The notes below the pieces were generated by a model, which searched no databases, was not told the DNA's origin, and saw only the letters and a program-made list of their open reading frames with translations. From the NCBI GenBank assembly GCA_017508045.1, contig JAFVZT010000001.1:1-33508 (forward strand): 33,508 nucleotides of DNA. Reading direction: 5' to 3'. Below are positions 1-5,945 of this stretch, one piece after another (the stretch's first letter is position 1; each line of letters starts with the position of its first letter). Made by a program: the position numbers and the translations under genes. The DNA is from Oscillospiraceae bacterium (GTDB taxonomy: Bacteria; Bacillota; Clostridia; Oscillospirales; Oscillospiraceae).

Positions 1-3
1 CAT

Positions 4-78
4 TGGGATGTCGCCAAGCGGTAAGGCACCAGACTTTGACTCTGGCATTCGTAGGTTCAAATCCTGCCATCCCAGCCA
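4..78 (+). tRNA. tRNA-Gln (anticodon TTG)
   Basis: A cloverleaf can be drawn directly. The acceptor stem TGGGATG (4-10) pairs with CATCCCA (68-74), followed by discriminator G and an encoded CCA (76-78). The anticodon stem CCAGA/TCTGG encloses the loop CTTTGAC, so the anticodon is TTG (36-38). The T-arm carries GGTTCAAATCC. It is the first of two tRNAs separated by only 2 nt and so is co-transcribed with the next one. Its promoter lies outside the window. Confidence 0.96.
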
Positions 79-80
79 AT

Positions 81-156
81 GACCCGCTAGCTCAGTTGGC
101 AGAGCAATTGCCTTTTAAGCAATGGGTCTGGAGTTCGAATCTCCAGCGGGTCACCA
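81..156 (+). tRNA. tRNA-Lys (anticodon TTT)
   Basis: The acceptor stem GACCCGC (81-87) pairs with GCGGGTC (146-152), with discriminator A and an encoded CCA (154-156). The anticodon stem ATTGC/GCAAT encloses the loop CTTTTAA, giving anticodon TTT (114-116). The T-arm is GAGTTCGAATCTC. It is the last gene of the plus-strand tRNA transcript and is followed at once by a terminator hairpin. A 15-nt copy of its 3' end recurs at 306-320. Confidence 0.96.
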
Positions 157-160
157 AAAA

Positions 161-193
161 AGCAGACACCCCATCAGGGGCGTCTGCTTTTTA
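161..193 (+). terminator. Intrinsic terminator of the tRNA-Gln/tRNA-Lys transcript
   Basis: The stem AGCAGACACCCC pairs with GGGGCGTCTGCT across an ATCA loop and is followed by a T-run (TTTTTATT). It starts 5 nt after the CCA end of tRNA-Lys. Confidence 0.85.
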
Positions 194-305
194 TTGTAAA
201 AGCGCTGGAGATTTGAAAGATAAAATACGGCGCGAACGAGCGCCGCCGCCGAGTGCTGGACCGAGGCGAACCTATATTTCCATCAAAGGCGGAAAAGTAA
301 ACGAA

Positions 306-320
306 CTCCAGCGGGTCACC
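306..320 (+). repeat. Duplicated 3' end of tRNA-Lys
   Basis: The 15 bases at 306-320 are identical to 141-155, the 3' T-stem strand and 3' acceptor strand of tRNA-Lys. The match extends imperfectly upstream: CGAA precedes both copies, with one base deleted in the second. There is no tRNA body upstream of this copy, only a GC-rich block (about 228-272). It could be an attachment-site remnant of an element once integrated in the tRNA 3' end, or part of a tRNA-associated repeat. Confidence 0.7.
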
Positions 321-360
321 CCAAATGAGGAAGTTTATGAGTTTGAATTCGTAGACAAAA

Positions 361-393
361 AATCAGCCGACCCAAATTGGTCGGCTGATTTTT

Positions 394-394
<1 letters not shown>
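361..394. terminator. Bidirectional terminator hairpin abutting tRNA-Thr
   Basis: The 12-bp stem AATCAGCCGACC (361-372) pairs with GGTCGGCTGATT (379-390). It has a T-run after it on the plus strand and, because of the A-run before it, on the minus strand too. Read on the minus strand it follows the CCA end of tRNA-Thr within a few bases, so it terminates that tRNA. Confidence 0.8.
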
Positions 395-469
<75 letters not shown>

Positions 470-488
470 ATTTTTAGACAGCTTTGAC

Positions 489-517
489 ATTATATCTTAG
501 AGTTTTTCAATTGTCAA
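489..517 (-). promoter_or_regulatory. Consensus sigma-A promoter of tRNA-Thr
   Basis: On the minus strand, TTGACA (517-512), a 17-bp spacer and TATAAT (494-489) form a perfect consensus promoter. It ends about 20 nt before the tRNA-Thr 5' end, which suits a strongly expressed stable RNA. The following stretch to about 640 shows no gene. Confidence 0.88.
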
Positions 518-633
518 GGGCTTTTGAGAAAATATATCAAAATCTGAAAGGGGTTGTGAGAAAAGTCAAAATAATGGTATGCTGCACCTTCCTCGCAGTA
601 TGGAAATTGTAGAAGTGAGATATGGGTATGCAC

Positions 634-660
634 TTGAGTTTTTTTGTAAAACAGTATAAT
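634..660 (+). promoter_or_regulatory. Candidate promoter of the YgjP-like gene, overlapped by a palindrome
   Basis: TTGAGT (634-639) and TATAAT (655-660) are separated by 15 bp, shorter than ideal. The -10 box lies inside the 30-bp perfect palindrome at 646-675, so a protein bound there would block this promoter. Confidence 0.45.
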
Positions 661-675
661 ATTATACTGTTTTAC
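646..675. promoter_or_regulatory. 30-bp perfect palindrome, candidate operator
   Basis: The half GTAAAACAGTATAAT (646-660) is followed directly by its exact reverse complement (661-675), with no loop. A loopless palindrome over a -10 box is typical of a dimeric repressor operator. There is no T-run after it and it is AT-rich, so a terminator is less likely. The cognate regulator is not evident in the window. Confidence 0.6.
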
Positions 676-708
676 CGGTAAATTTATAAACTGCAGGGAT
701 TGAAAATA

Positions 709-1254
709 ATGGATAATCTTGAAATCATCCGGTCCTCTCGAAAAACCATAGCTATTGAAATTACGAAGGATTTCCGTGTTCTTGTGCGTGCGCCTATTAA
801 GATGCGCAGCGAGGACATTGTGCGATTTGTTAGCGACAAGGCTGACTGGATTCAAAAGCATCTTGAGGTGGCGAGAAGGCGGCAAGAAGCTGCCCCTGTC
901 AAATTTTCAGACAGAGAACTCCGGGAGCTTACAGATGCGGCTAAGAAGGATATTCCGGAGCGCGTCAGAAGATTTGCGGTTCAGGTGGGCGTAGGTGTTG
1001 GCAGAATTTCTATCCGCAGGCAGAAAACCCGTTGGGGATCCTGCTCTGCAAAGGGGAATTTGAATTTCAACTGTCTGCTGATGTGCTGTCCGGAGAAAGT
1101 GCGGGATTATGTGGTGGTACACGAATTGTGCCACAGAAAAGAGCTAAATCACTCAGACCGGTTTTGGGCAGAGGTAGAGCGTGCTTTGCCGGAGTATCAA
1201 ACATACCGCAGGTGGCTTAAGGCGTATGGATGCGAAATTATAGGGAGAATATGA
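709..1254 (+). CDS. YgjP-type (DUF45, M48-like) metallopeptidase
   Basis: The 181-aa protein is a small zinc metallopeptidase of the YgjP/WLM (DUF45) family, presumably cytoplasmic, with unknown physiological substrate. The zinc motif HELCH (H138, E139, H142) is followed by LNHSDRFW, whose H148 is the expected third ligand. The preceding TRWGSCS motif (residues 107-113) is a family signature. I start at ATG 709 because GCAGGGA (693-699) lies 9 nt upstream. A TTG at 700 is in frame but has no room for a ribosome site. It is a single gene with a convergent neighbour, separated by a bidirectional terminator. The palindrome at 646-675 suggests regulation. Confidence 0.88.
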   Translation: MDNLEIIRSSRKTIAIEITKDFRVLVRAPIKMRSEDIVRFVSDKADWIQKHLEVARRRQEAAPVKFSDRELRELTDAAKKDIPERVRRFAVQVGVGVGRISIRRQKTRWGSCSAKGNLNFNCLLMCCPEKVRDYVVVHELCHRKELNHSDRFWAEVERALPEYQTYRRWLKAYGCEIIGRI

Positions 1255-1257
1255 CAA

Positions 1258-1295
1258 AAAGTCCCGGAGATTGCATTTGCAATTTCCGGGACTTT
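1258..1295. terminator. Bidirectional terminator between convergent genes
   Basis: AAAGTCCCGGAGATTGCA pairs with TGCAATTTCCGGGACTTT across a 2-nt loop, with one G-T mismatch. It lies between the stop codons of the metallopeptidase gene and the TauE/SafE gene and carries A/T tracts on both sides. Confidence 0.85.
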
Positions 1296-1303
1296 GGACT
1301 ATG

Positions 1304-2080
1304 TTACGCAATTCCAAAAAGCTCTAAAAGCACTTTGCCTGCCAGCAGCAGGATTACAAATAAAATTACCGGGCGAACAATTTTAGAGCCGTTTTTCAGC
1401 GCCAGACCTGCGCCGAAGTACTGTCCGGCGGTAGCAAAGACCGCGGAAATGAGACCAAGGGGTACCAGCACCTTGCCGGCAGCCAGGGAAGTAAACACAG
1501 CCCCCACATTGGAAGCTAGATTTACTAATTTCACATTGCCGGAGGCAGTGCGCACATCCACCTTGGCAAGATAGCAGAAGGACAGCAAAAGGAATGTGCC
1601 TGTGCCGGGACCGTAAAATCCGTCATAAGCGCCGAAAATAAAGGATGCGCCCCAGACAATCCCTCTGCGCAGCCATTCATTAAGCGCCCCCCGGTTTTCC
1701 GGCAAATCTTTTTTCTTTAAAAGAATTACTGCAATCACCGGCAGTACAATAAGCAGGATAAGCTTCAAGTACTGTTCGTCCATAGCCAAATGCAGCTTTG
1801 TGCCCAGATGGGCGCCTACCAAAGCAAGGGCAATGGAAGGGATGCCCAGCAGCCAATCCACATATCCGTTTATTACATAACGCACCGTGGATGCCACAGT
1901 ACCAATGCAGGAAGAAAGCTTGTTGGTACCAAGGGCATAGTGCATAGGAAGTCCCGCCAGAAGATAGGTAGGCAGGGAAATAATACCGCCGCCACCGCCG
2001 ATGGCATCCATAAAGGATGCGCAGAATACGCCCAGACACACCAGCAGCACGACCCATATGGGATAACCGAAGAAGTTCAT
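1304..2080 (-). CDS. TauE/SafE (TSUP) family membrane permease
   Basis: The 258-aa integral membrane protein belongs to the sulfite exporter TauE/SafE (TSUP) family. Members move sulfur-containing or organic anions; the substrate here cannot be told. The N-terminal repeat carries MDAIGGGGGIISLPTYL (residues 25-41) and LGTNKLSSCIGT (50-61). The second repeat has GAYDGFYGPGTGTFLLL (about 149-165) and SGNVKLVNLASN. About eight hydrophobic segments are visible and the length is normal. The start has a strong AAGGAGA 6 nt upstream. No sulfur-metabolism gene is adjacent. It is transcribed alone. Confidence 0.9.
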   Translation of the reverse strand: MNFFGYPIWVVLLVCLGVFCASFMDAIGGGGGIISLPTYLLAGLPMHYALGTNKLSSCIGTVASTVRYVINGYVDWLLGIPSIALALVGAHLGTKLHLAMDEQYLKLILLIVLPVIAVILLKKKDLPENRGALNEWLRRGIVWGASFIFGAYDGFYGPGTGTFLLLSFCYLAKVDVRTASGNVKLVNLASNVGAVFTSLAAGKVLVPLGLISAVFATAGQYFGAGLALKNGSKIVRPVILFVILLLAGKVLLELFGIA

Positions 2081-2120
2081 ATATGTCTCCTTATAAAGAA
2101 AATTTCACACAGATAGGCGC

Positions 2121-2148
2121 ATTATATCACAGCTTCTGCATTTTTCAA
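2121..2148 (-). promoter_or_regulatory. Promoter of the TauE/SafE gene
   Basis: On the minus strand, TTGAAA (2148-2143), a 16-bp spacer and TATAAT (2126-2121) lie about 40 nt before the start codon. Confidence 0.7.
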
Positions 2149-2270
2149 CAGGAAATACCTAAAAATCCGGAATGTGGATTGCCACGTCCCGGATACACTT
2201 GCTTCAGTGCCGATCTGCAATATAAAAAGCAGCGACTGCAATAAGGCCACTGCTTTCTTGTATAAAGAGC

Positions 2271-2302
2271 AAAGCCCCAAAGGCTCACGCCTTTAGGGCT
2301 TT
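2271..2302. terminator. Terminator-like hairpin
   Basis: AAAGCCCC-AAAGGC pairs with GCCTTT-AGGGCTTT across a TCAC loop. It separates the GC-rich block downstream of tRNA-Leu from the promoter side of the TauE/SafE gene. The flanking T-runs are short on both strands, so the direction is uncertain. Confidence 0.5.
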
Positions 2303-2462
2303 GGTGTCGGCGTCCTGTTGCGGTGCCCGGCATCTTCGTCGCCGACGGTGCGGCTTCCTCACCTGCCGACCACTGCCACTCGCTCGGGTCGCTCGTCCCG
2401 CCACCGGCGGTGCTCCCCTCGCTCCCCGGACTCTCACCACCGGTTCTCGTCCGGCCGGTATT
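2303..2462. other. GC-rich non-coding block downstream of tRNA-Leu
   Basis: This 160-bp stretch is much richer in G+C than its surroundings and lies between two hairpins in a gene-free interval. ORFs through it look like spurious arginine/proline-rich translations with no ribosome site. It contains CCGGTTCTCGTCCGGCC (about 2444-2460), matching the tRNA-Leu T-arm at 15 of 17 bases in inverted orientation. On the minus strand, about 2402-2370 resembles the GC-rich block near 228-260 behind tRNA-Lys (shared ACGAGCG and CGAGTG words). Probably a tRNA-associated repeat; function unknown. Confidence 0.45.
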
Positions 2463-2499
2463 AAAATATGGGATACCCGGTTCGGGTATCCCATATTTT
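2463..2499 (-). terminator. Terminator of tRNA-Leu
   Basis: A perfect 17-bp stem, AAAATATGGGATACCCG with its complement ending CCCATATTTT and a 3-nt loop. Its stem begins at the first base after the encoded CCA, so the hairpin directly abuts the mature tRNA end. Confidence 0.85.
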
Positions 2500-2584
2500 G
2501 GTGCCGGTGGCCGGACTCGAACCGGCACGCCATCGCTGGCGGTGGATTTTGAGTCCACTACGTCTACCATTCCATCACACCGGC
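2499..2584 (-). tRNA. tRNA-Leu (anticodon CAA)
   Basis: On the minus strand the acceptor GCCGGTG pairs with CACCGGC, then discriminator A and encoded CCA. The anticodon stem GTGGA/TCCAC encloses CTCAAAA, so the anticodon is CAA. A long variable arm (CGCCAGCGATGGCG) confirms a class II tRNA. The T-arm is CCGGTTCGAGTCCGG. It is transcribed alone from its own promoter. Confidence 0.96.
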
Positions 2585-2596
2585 AATTACCTGCAT

Positions 2597-2625
2597 AGTA
2601 TACAATATCTTTTTAAAAATAGCAA
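2597..2625 (-). promoter_or_regulatory. Promoter of tRNA-Leu
   Basis: On the minus strand, TTGCTA (2625-2620), a 17-bp spacer and TATACT (2602-2597) end 12 nt before the tRNA 5' end. Confidence 0.75.
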
Positions 2626-2655
2626 GCATAAAATGCAAGGATTTCATATTTATTT

Positions 2656-3237
2656 TTATTGTTCCCGGAAAGTGATTTCACCGGTTATGGGGTCCATGGC
2701 ATCCACAATGGCCAAAGATTCCAGATGATAGCCTAAATTGCGAATACGCATACCGCCGTCCTGGAAGCCTTTTTCAATGGCGATACCCAGACCCTCCACG
2801 GTGGCGTTGGCATCTTCTACCAGGGAGATTAAGCCCTGCAAAGCGCAGCCGTTGGCGAGGAAATCGTCAATAATCAAAACATGATCGTCACTGGAAAGGA
2901 ACTTTTTGGAGACGACGACCCGGTTAATGTTTTTGTGGGTGAAGGATTCTACCTCCACAACATACAAATCGCCATCAATATTAATGGATTTGGATTTTTT
3001 GGCAAAGACCAGGGGCACACCGAATTCCCGGGCTACCGGATAGGCGATTGCGATACCGGATGCTTCAATTGTCAAAACCTTGGTAATTTTTTTGTCGGCA
3101 AATCGGCGGTGAAATTCTTTTCCGATTTCATCCAAAAGGGCAATGTCCATTTGGTGATTGAGGAAGGAATCTACCTTCAATACATTACCGGGCTTTACAA
3201 TGCCGTCCTTTAGAATTCTTTTTTCTAAAAAATTCAT
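2656..3237 (-). CDS. xpt: Xanthine phosphoribosyltransferase
   Basis: Xpt converts xanthine and PRPP to XMP in cytoplasmic purine salvage. The 193-aa length is typical. The PRPP-binding motif [11 protein letters not shown] lies at residues 120-130, and the N-terminal [12 protein letters not shown] and the [24 protein letters not shown] block (about 58-81) are characteristic of the Xpt family. The start ATG has GAGGAGGTG 4 nt upstream. No guanine riboswitch, common before xpt in Firmicutes, can be seen: only a plain promoter and short leader. The upstream gene on the same strand is an ECF S component, separated by a terminator, so they are not strictly one operon. Confidence 0.95.
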   Translation of the reverse strand: MNFLEKRILKDGIVKPGNVLKVDSFLNHQMDIALLDEIGKEFHRRFADKKITKVLTIEASGIAIAYPVAREFGVPLVFAKKSKSINIDGDLYVVEVESFTHKNINRVVVSKKFLSSDDHVLIIDDFLANGCALQGLISLVEDANATVEGLGIAIEKGFQDGGMRIRNLGYHLESLAIVDAMDPITGEITFREQ

Positions 3238-3264
3238 AGTGCACCTCCTCTTTTTGATACTTCC

Positions 3265-3293
3265 AATATAACATATCTATGTCGAATTGTCAC
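3265..3293 (-). promoter_or_regulatory. Promoter of xpt
   Basis: On the minus strand, GTGACA (3293-3288), a 17-bp spacer and TATATT (3270-3265) lie just upstream of the ribosome site. The leader is too short for a purine aptamer. Confidence 0.7.
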
Positions 3294-3313
3294 CTGTTTT
3301 GTTAAAAAATATA

Positions 3314-3346
3314 AAAATCCGCCTACACAGATGCGTAGGCGGATTA
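3314..3346 (-). terminator. Terminator of the ECF S-component gene
   Basis: AATCCGCCTAC pairs with GTAGGCGGATT across an 8-nt loop. On the minus strand it is followed by TTTTTAT and lies 8 nt after the stop codon. Confidence 0.8.
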
Positions 3347-3352
3347 TATGGT

Positions 3353-3910
3353 TTATGTTAAATGGTTTTGCTTCAATGCTTTTGTGATGACAACAGCCAA
3401 AAGGGGCGCGCCGATGATGGCTACCACTGCATTAAAAATCGTGGCAGGCAGCTTGGAAATTACAGCCAAAAGTGCGGCTTCGTGGGAAAGACCCTTTAAA
3501 AGCAGTCCGCTATAAAAATAGGTTTTGGCAAGGTATAAGATGCCGTAGCTTACAGCACCGCAGGAGGTTGCTGCCAGCGCCTGTCCGTAGTTATTTTTCC
3601 TGCCCCCACGGATAATGAGACCTGCGACCAGACCGTATGCGCCCTTCATTAAAAAGGTGAGCCAGCATTCGGAGATATACAGGGGATTAAACATATCGTA
3701 AATGGCAGAGCCCAAACCTGCGGCAAGACCGCCCAGCCAAGGACCGAGCAAAATGCCGGAAAGGGCGCACAAAATGTTGCCTAAATGAAAAGCAGTTGTG
3801 CCTGCAATGTCAACAGGCAGAGTAATTCGCAGGGCTGAGCCGGCTGCGGTTAACGCCGCCAGCAAGGCGGTAAGTACGATTTTTTTTGTAGATAGTGTCT
3901 GGGGTTTCAC
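3353..3910 (-). CDS. ECF transporter S component (substrate unknown)
   Basis: The 185-aa hydrophobic protein resembles the substrate-binding S component of energy-coupling factor vitamin/cofactor importers. About five to six membrane segments are visible. The block FHLGNILCALSGILLGPWLG followed by AAGLGSAIYDMFNP is typical of this group. It would pair with a shared EcfA/EcfT module encoded elsewhere. I choose GTG at 3910 because AGGAG (3923-3919) is 8 nt upstream, whereas the ATG at 3916 is only 2 nt from it. The substrate cannot be told from the sequence. The neighbour xpt is a purine gene, but that does not establish specificity. Confidence 0.78.
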   Translation of the reverse strand: MKPQTLSTKKIVLTALLAALTAAGSALRITLPVDIAGTTAFHLGNILCALSGILLGPWLGGLAAGLGSAIYDMFNPLYISECWLTFLMKGAYGLVAGLIIRGGRKNNYGQALAATSCGAVSYGILYLAKTYFYSGLLLKGLSHEAALLAVISKLPATIFNAVVAIIGAPLLAVVITKALKQNHLT

Positions 3911-3939
3911 AATCATCACTCCTAGAATGGATTGACTAC

Positions 3940-3948
3940 AGTATACCA
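3940..3948 (-). promoter_or_regulatory. Extended -10 promoter of the S-component gene
   Basis: On the minus strand, TGG-TATACT (3948-3940) forms an extended -10 element about 30 nt before the start. No good -35 box is present at 17 bp. Confidence 0.45.
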
Positions 3949-4018
3949 CAATCTGGCAATAAAAAAAGACCCAAAATAGTTAATTAAAACAATGCCAGAT
4001 GGCGTTAAAAAATTTACA

Positions 4019-4047
4019 TTTATTTTTAAATTGATTTATGGTATGAT
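4019..4047 (+). promoter_or_regulatory. Promoter of the glycosyltransferase-rubrerythrin gene
   Basis: TATGAT (4042-4047) preceded by TGG forms an extended -10 element, with a weak TTTATT (4019-4024) 17 bp upstream. It is divergent from the S-component promoter. Confidence 0.5.
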
Positions 4048-4081
4048 ATTTGAAAACACAGACAGAAAGGAAAAGGGGATT

Positions 4082-5863
4082 ATGCGCGTAGTATTGCTTT
4101 CCTGCAACACCGGAGAGGGACACAACTCCACTGCCAGAGCGATTATGGAAGTTCTGGAGCAACGGGGCGTTGAATGTGATTTGAGAGATGCACTAGCATA
4201 TTTGTCTCCCGGCGTTTCGAAGTTTATTTGCAACTGGCACGTCCGCATTTATAAGCACGCACCCAAGCTCTTTGATGTGGGCTACCGTGCCTTTGAAAGA
4301 AGTGCGGATCCGGATGAGACTGCACCTATTTATGAGGTGCTGAAGCTGGGTGCCGGTAAGGTGTGGAAAATGTTGATGATGGGCAATTATGATGCCGTAA
4401 TCTGTGTACATACGTTTTCCGGAATGCTTATGACCGAGGTGCGCAAGGTTTGGGGCGTGGAAATTCCCTGCTATTTTGTGTCTACCGATTATACCTGCCA
4501 TCCCACGTTGGAGCAGTGTGAAATGGATGGTTATTTTATTCCCACATCGGATTTGTCTTCCGAGTTCATCCGGGCAGGCATTTCCAGCCTCCACTTGATA
4601 CCATACGGAATTCCGGTTCGGCAGGCATTTTATACCGGTCAGGATAAAAAGGAAGCCAGAGAAAAATTGGGCTTGCCTGAGGATGGCCTTGTTATTTTGC
4701 TTATGAGTGGCAGTATGGGCTGTGGCCCTATTCGCAGGGTTGCCCGGGAATTGCTTGACAGATTGCCGGAGCATTGCATGGTGGTCGCTATCTGCGGCAA
4801 TAACGAAAAGCTTTACGAAACGATGTCTGAAATTGCCGGTCCCCGGCTTCAGGTGCTGGGCTACACCAAGGATGTTCCTGCTTATATGGACGCATCGGAC
4901 ATTATTGTAACCAAGCCTGGCGGATTAAGCTCCACGGAGGCTGCCAACAAGCATTTGCCGATGGTATTGATCAATACGGTAGGTGGCTGCGAAAGCAGAA
5001 ACTTTGATTATTTCCTGGAGCATCGGTATGCCGTGGGCAGCAGCGATCCGGAAATGGTAATCGCCCAAACCGTACTTTTGGCTGTGGACGAGCAGCGCAG
5101 AACCGAAATCAGGAACGCCCTTAAAGAGAATTTTACGGAAAACAGTGCGGAACTGATTGCGCAGCGTGTTATGGACTCTGCCGCCCAATATCGTCAAAGA
5201 CGCAATGGTATACATTTTGGAAGAAATGGATATCCTCTAACAGAAAAAGGAGGATACGAAATGGAACAAAATTTACAGAATCAAACGGCTATCAATTTAG
5301 CTCGAGCCTTTGCAGGAGAATCTCAGGCGCGCACCCGGTATACCGTTTATGCACAGGTTGCCCGGAAGGAAGGCTATGAGTGGATTGCCCGGGTCTTTGA
5401 GGAAACGGCAGACAATGAGGCAATCCATGCTGAGGAATTTTTGGAGCATCTGCAAAAACTGGGTGCTTGTGCGCCAAGTATTGATTTGCACGCAGGGTAT
5501 CCCTTCCAGCTGGGAACGACAGCGGAAAATCTGCAGTTTGCCGCCCAGGACGAGCTGGAGGAGCATAATGAGGTGTACCCCGGCTTTGCCGAGCTTGCCC
5601 GTCGGGAGGGACACGATGACACGGCGCGTCTTTGGCTGCAGATTGCCCGGATTGAAGGCGTACACCACAATGTATTTAAATCCTTACACGAACAGCTGGT
5701 CAGCGGCACGCTGACGGAAAAGGCTGCCCCCATTACCTGGCGCTGCTTAAATTGCGGATATACCTATGAAGGTATTCGCGCCTGTGATCCCTGTCCGGTT
5801 TGCGGCAAGGATGTCGGCTGGCAGGAGGGGGAGCTGGACAGAAAAAATATCCTTAAAAAATAA
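4082..5863 (+). CDS. Glycosyltransferase (MGDG-synthase type) fused in frame to rubrerythrin
   Basis: One open frame of 593 codons holds two enzymes. Residues 1-393 are a GT-B glycosyltransferase of the monogalactosyl/diglucosyl-diacylglycerol synthase type: CNTGEGHNSTA (8-18) is the acceptor-side motif and TKPGGLSSTEA the nucleotide-sugar motif, so it probably glycosylates membrane lipid. Residues 394-593 are a complete rubrerythrin: diiron helices with AFAGESQARTRY, ETADNEAIHAEEF and EGVHHNVF, then a rubredoxin-like CLNCGY...CPVCGK domain; it reduces peroxide in anaerobes. No stop codon separates them. The rubrerythrin ATG (5261) has a perfect internal AAAGGAGGA, so it can be made alone. 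A TAA at 5238-5240 lies one frame off, so a one-base sequencing or natural indel could have joined two genes. The start at 4082 follows AGAAAGGA; the frame opens earlier (3992), but that lacks a ribosome site. Confidence 0.85.
   Translation: MRVVLLSCNTGEGHNSTARAIMEVLEQRGVECDLRDALAYLSPGVSKFICNWHVRIYKHAPKLFDVGYRAFERSADPDETAPIYEVLKLGAGKVWKMLMMGNYDAVICVHTFSGMLMTEVRKVWGVEIPCYFVSTDYTCHPTLEQCEMDGYFIPTSDLSSEFIRAGISSLHLIPYGIPVRQAFYTGQDKKEAREKLGLPEDGLVILLMSGSMGCGPIRRVARELLDRLPEHCMVVAICGNNEKLYETMSEIAGPRLQVLGYTKDVPAYMDASDIIVTKPGGLSSTEAANKHLPMVLINTVGGCESRNFDYFLEHRYAVGSSDPEMVIAQTVLLAVDEQRRTEIRNALKENFTENSAELIAQRVMDSAAQYRQRRNGIHFGRNGYPLTEKGGYEMEQNLQNQTAINLARAFAGESQARTRYTVYAQVARKEGYEWIARVFEETADNEAIHAEEFLEHLQKLGACAPSIDLHAGYPFQLGTTAENLQFAAQDELEEHNEVYPGFAELARREGHDDTARLWLQIARIEGVHHNVFKSLHEQLVSGTLTEKAAPITWRCLNCGYTYEGIRACDPCPVCGKDVGWQEGELDRKNILKK
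5246..5254 (+). promoter_or_regulatory. Internal ribosome binding site for free rubrerythrin
   Basis: AAAGGAGGA lies 6 nt before the ATG at 5261, inside the uninterrupted frame. It is far stronger than needed by chance and implies separate initiation of rubrerythrin. Confidence 0.8.
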
Positions 5864-5881
5864 GGAAAATGCAACTTTTGG

Positions 5882-5911
5882 TTTACAGAGCCTGCCATCG
5901 TGTGATATGAT
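5882..5911 (+). promoter_or_regulatory. Promoter of the exonuclease gene
   Basis: TTTACA (5882-5887), an 18-bp spacer and TATGAT (5906-5911) lie about 35 nt before the start codon. Confidence 0.65.
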
Positions 5912-5945
5912 ATGCGGTAGGAAATAGAAACCGAGGTTGTAAATA

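Noticed and set aside
700-708. TTG start for the YgjP-like protein
   Set aside because: It overlaps the ribosome site; ATG 709 has correct spacing.
514-885. 123-codon minus ORF
   Set aside because: No ribosome site; it overlaps the metallopeptidase start and AT-rich intergenic DNA.
2145-2570. Arginine/glycine-rich minus-strand ORF through the GC-rich block and tRNA-Leu
   Set aside because: It includes the tRNA gene and its terminator and has no ribosome site.
3238-3310. Guanine riboswitch upstream of xpt
   Set aside because: The promoter lies only about 30 nt before the start codon, leaving no room for an aptamer, and none of the conserved purine-aptamer sequence is present.
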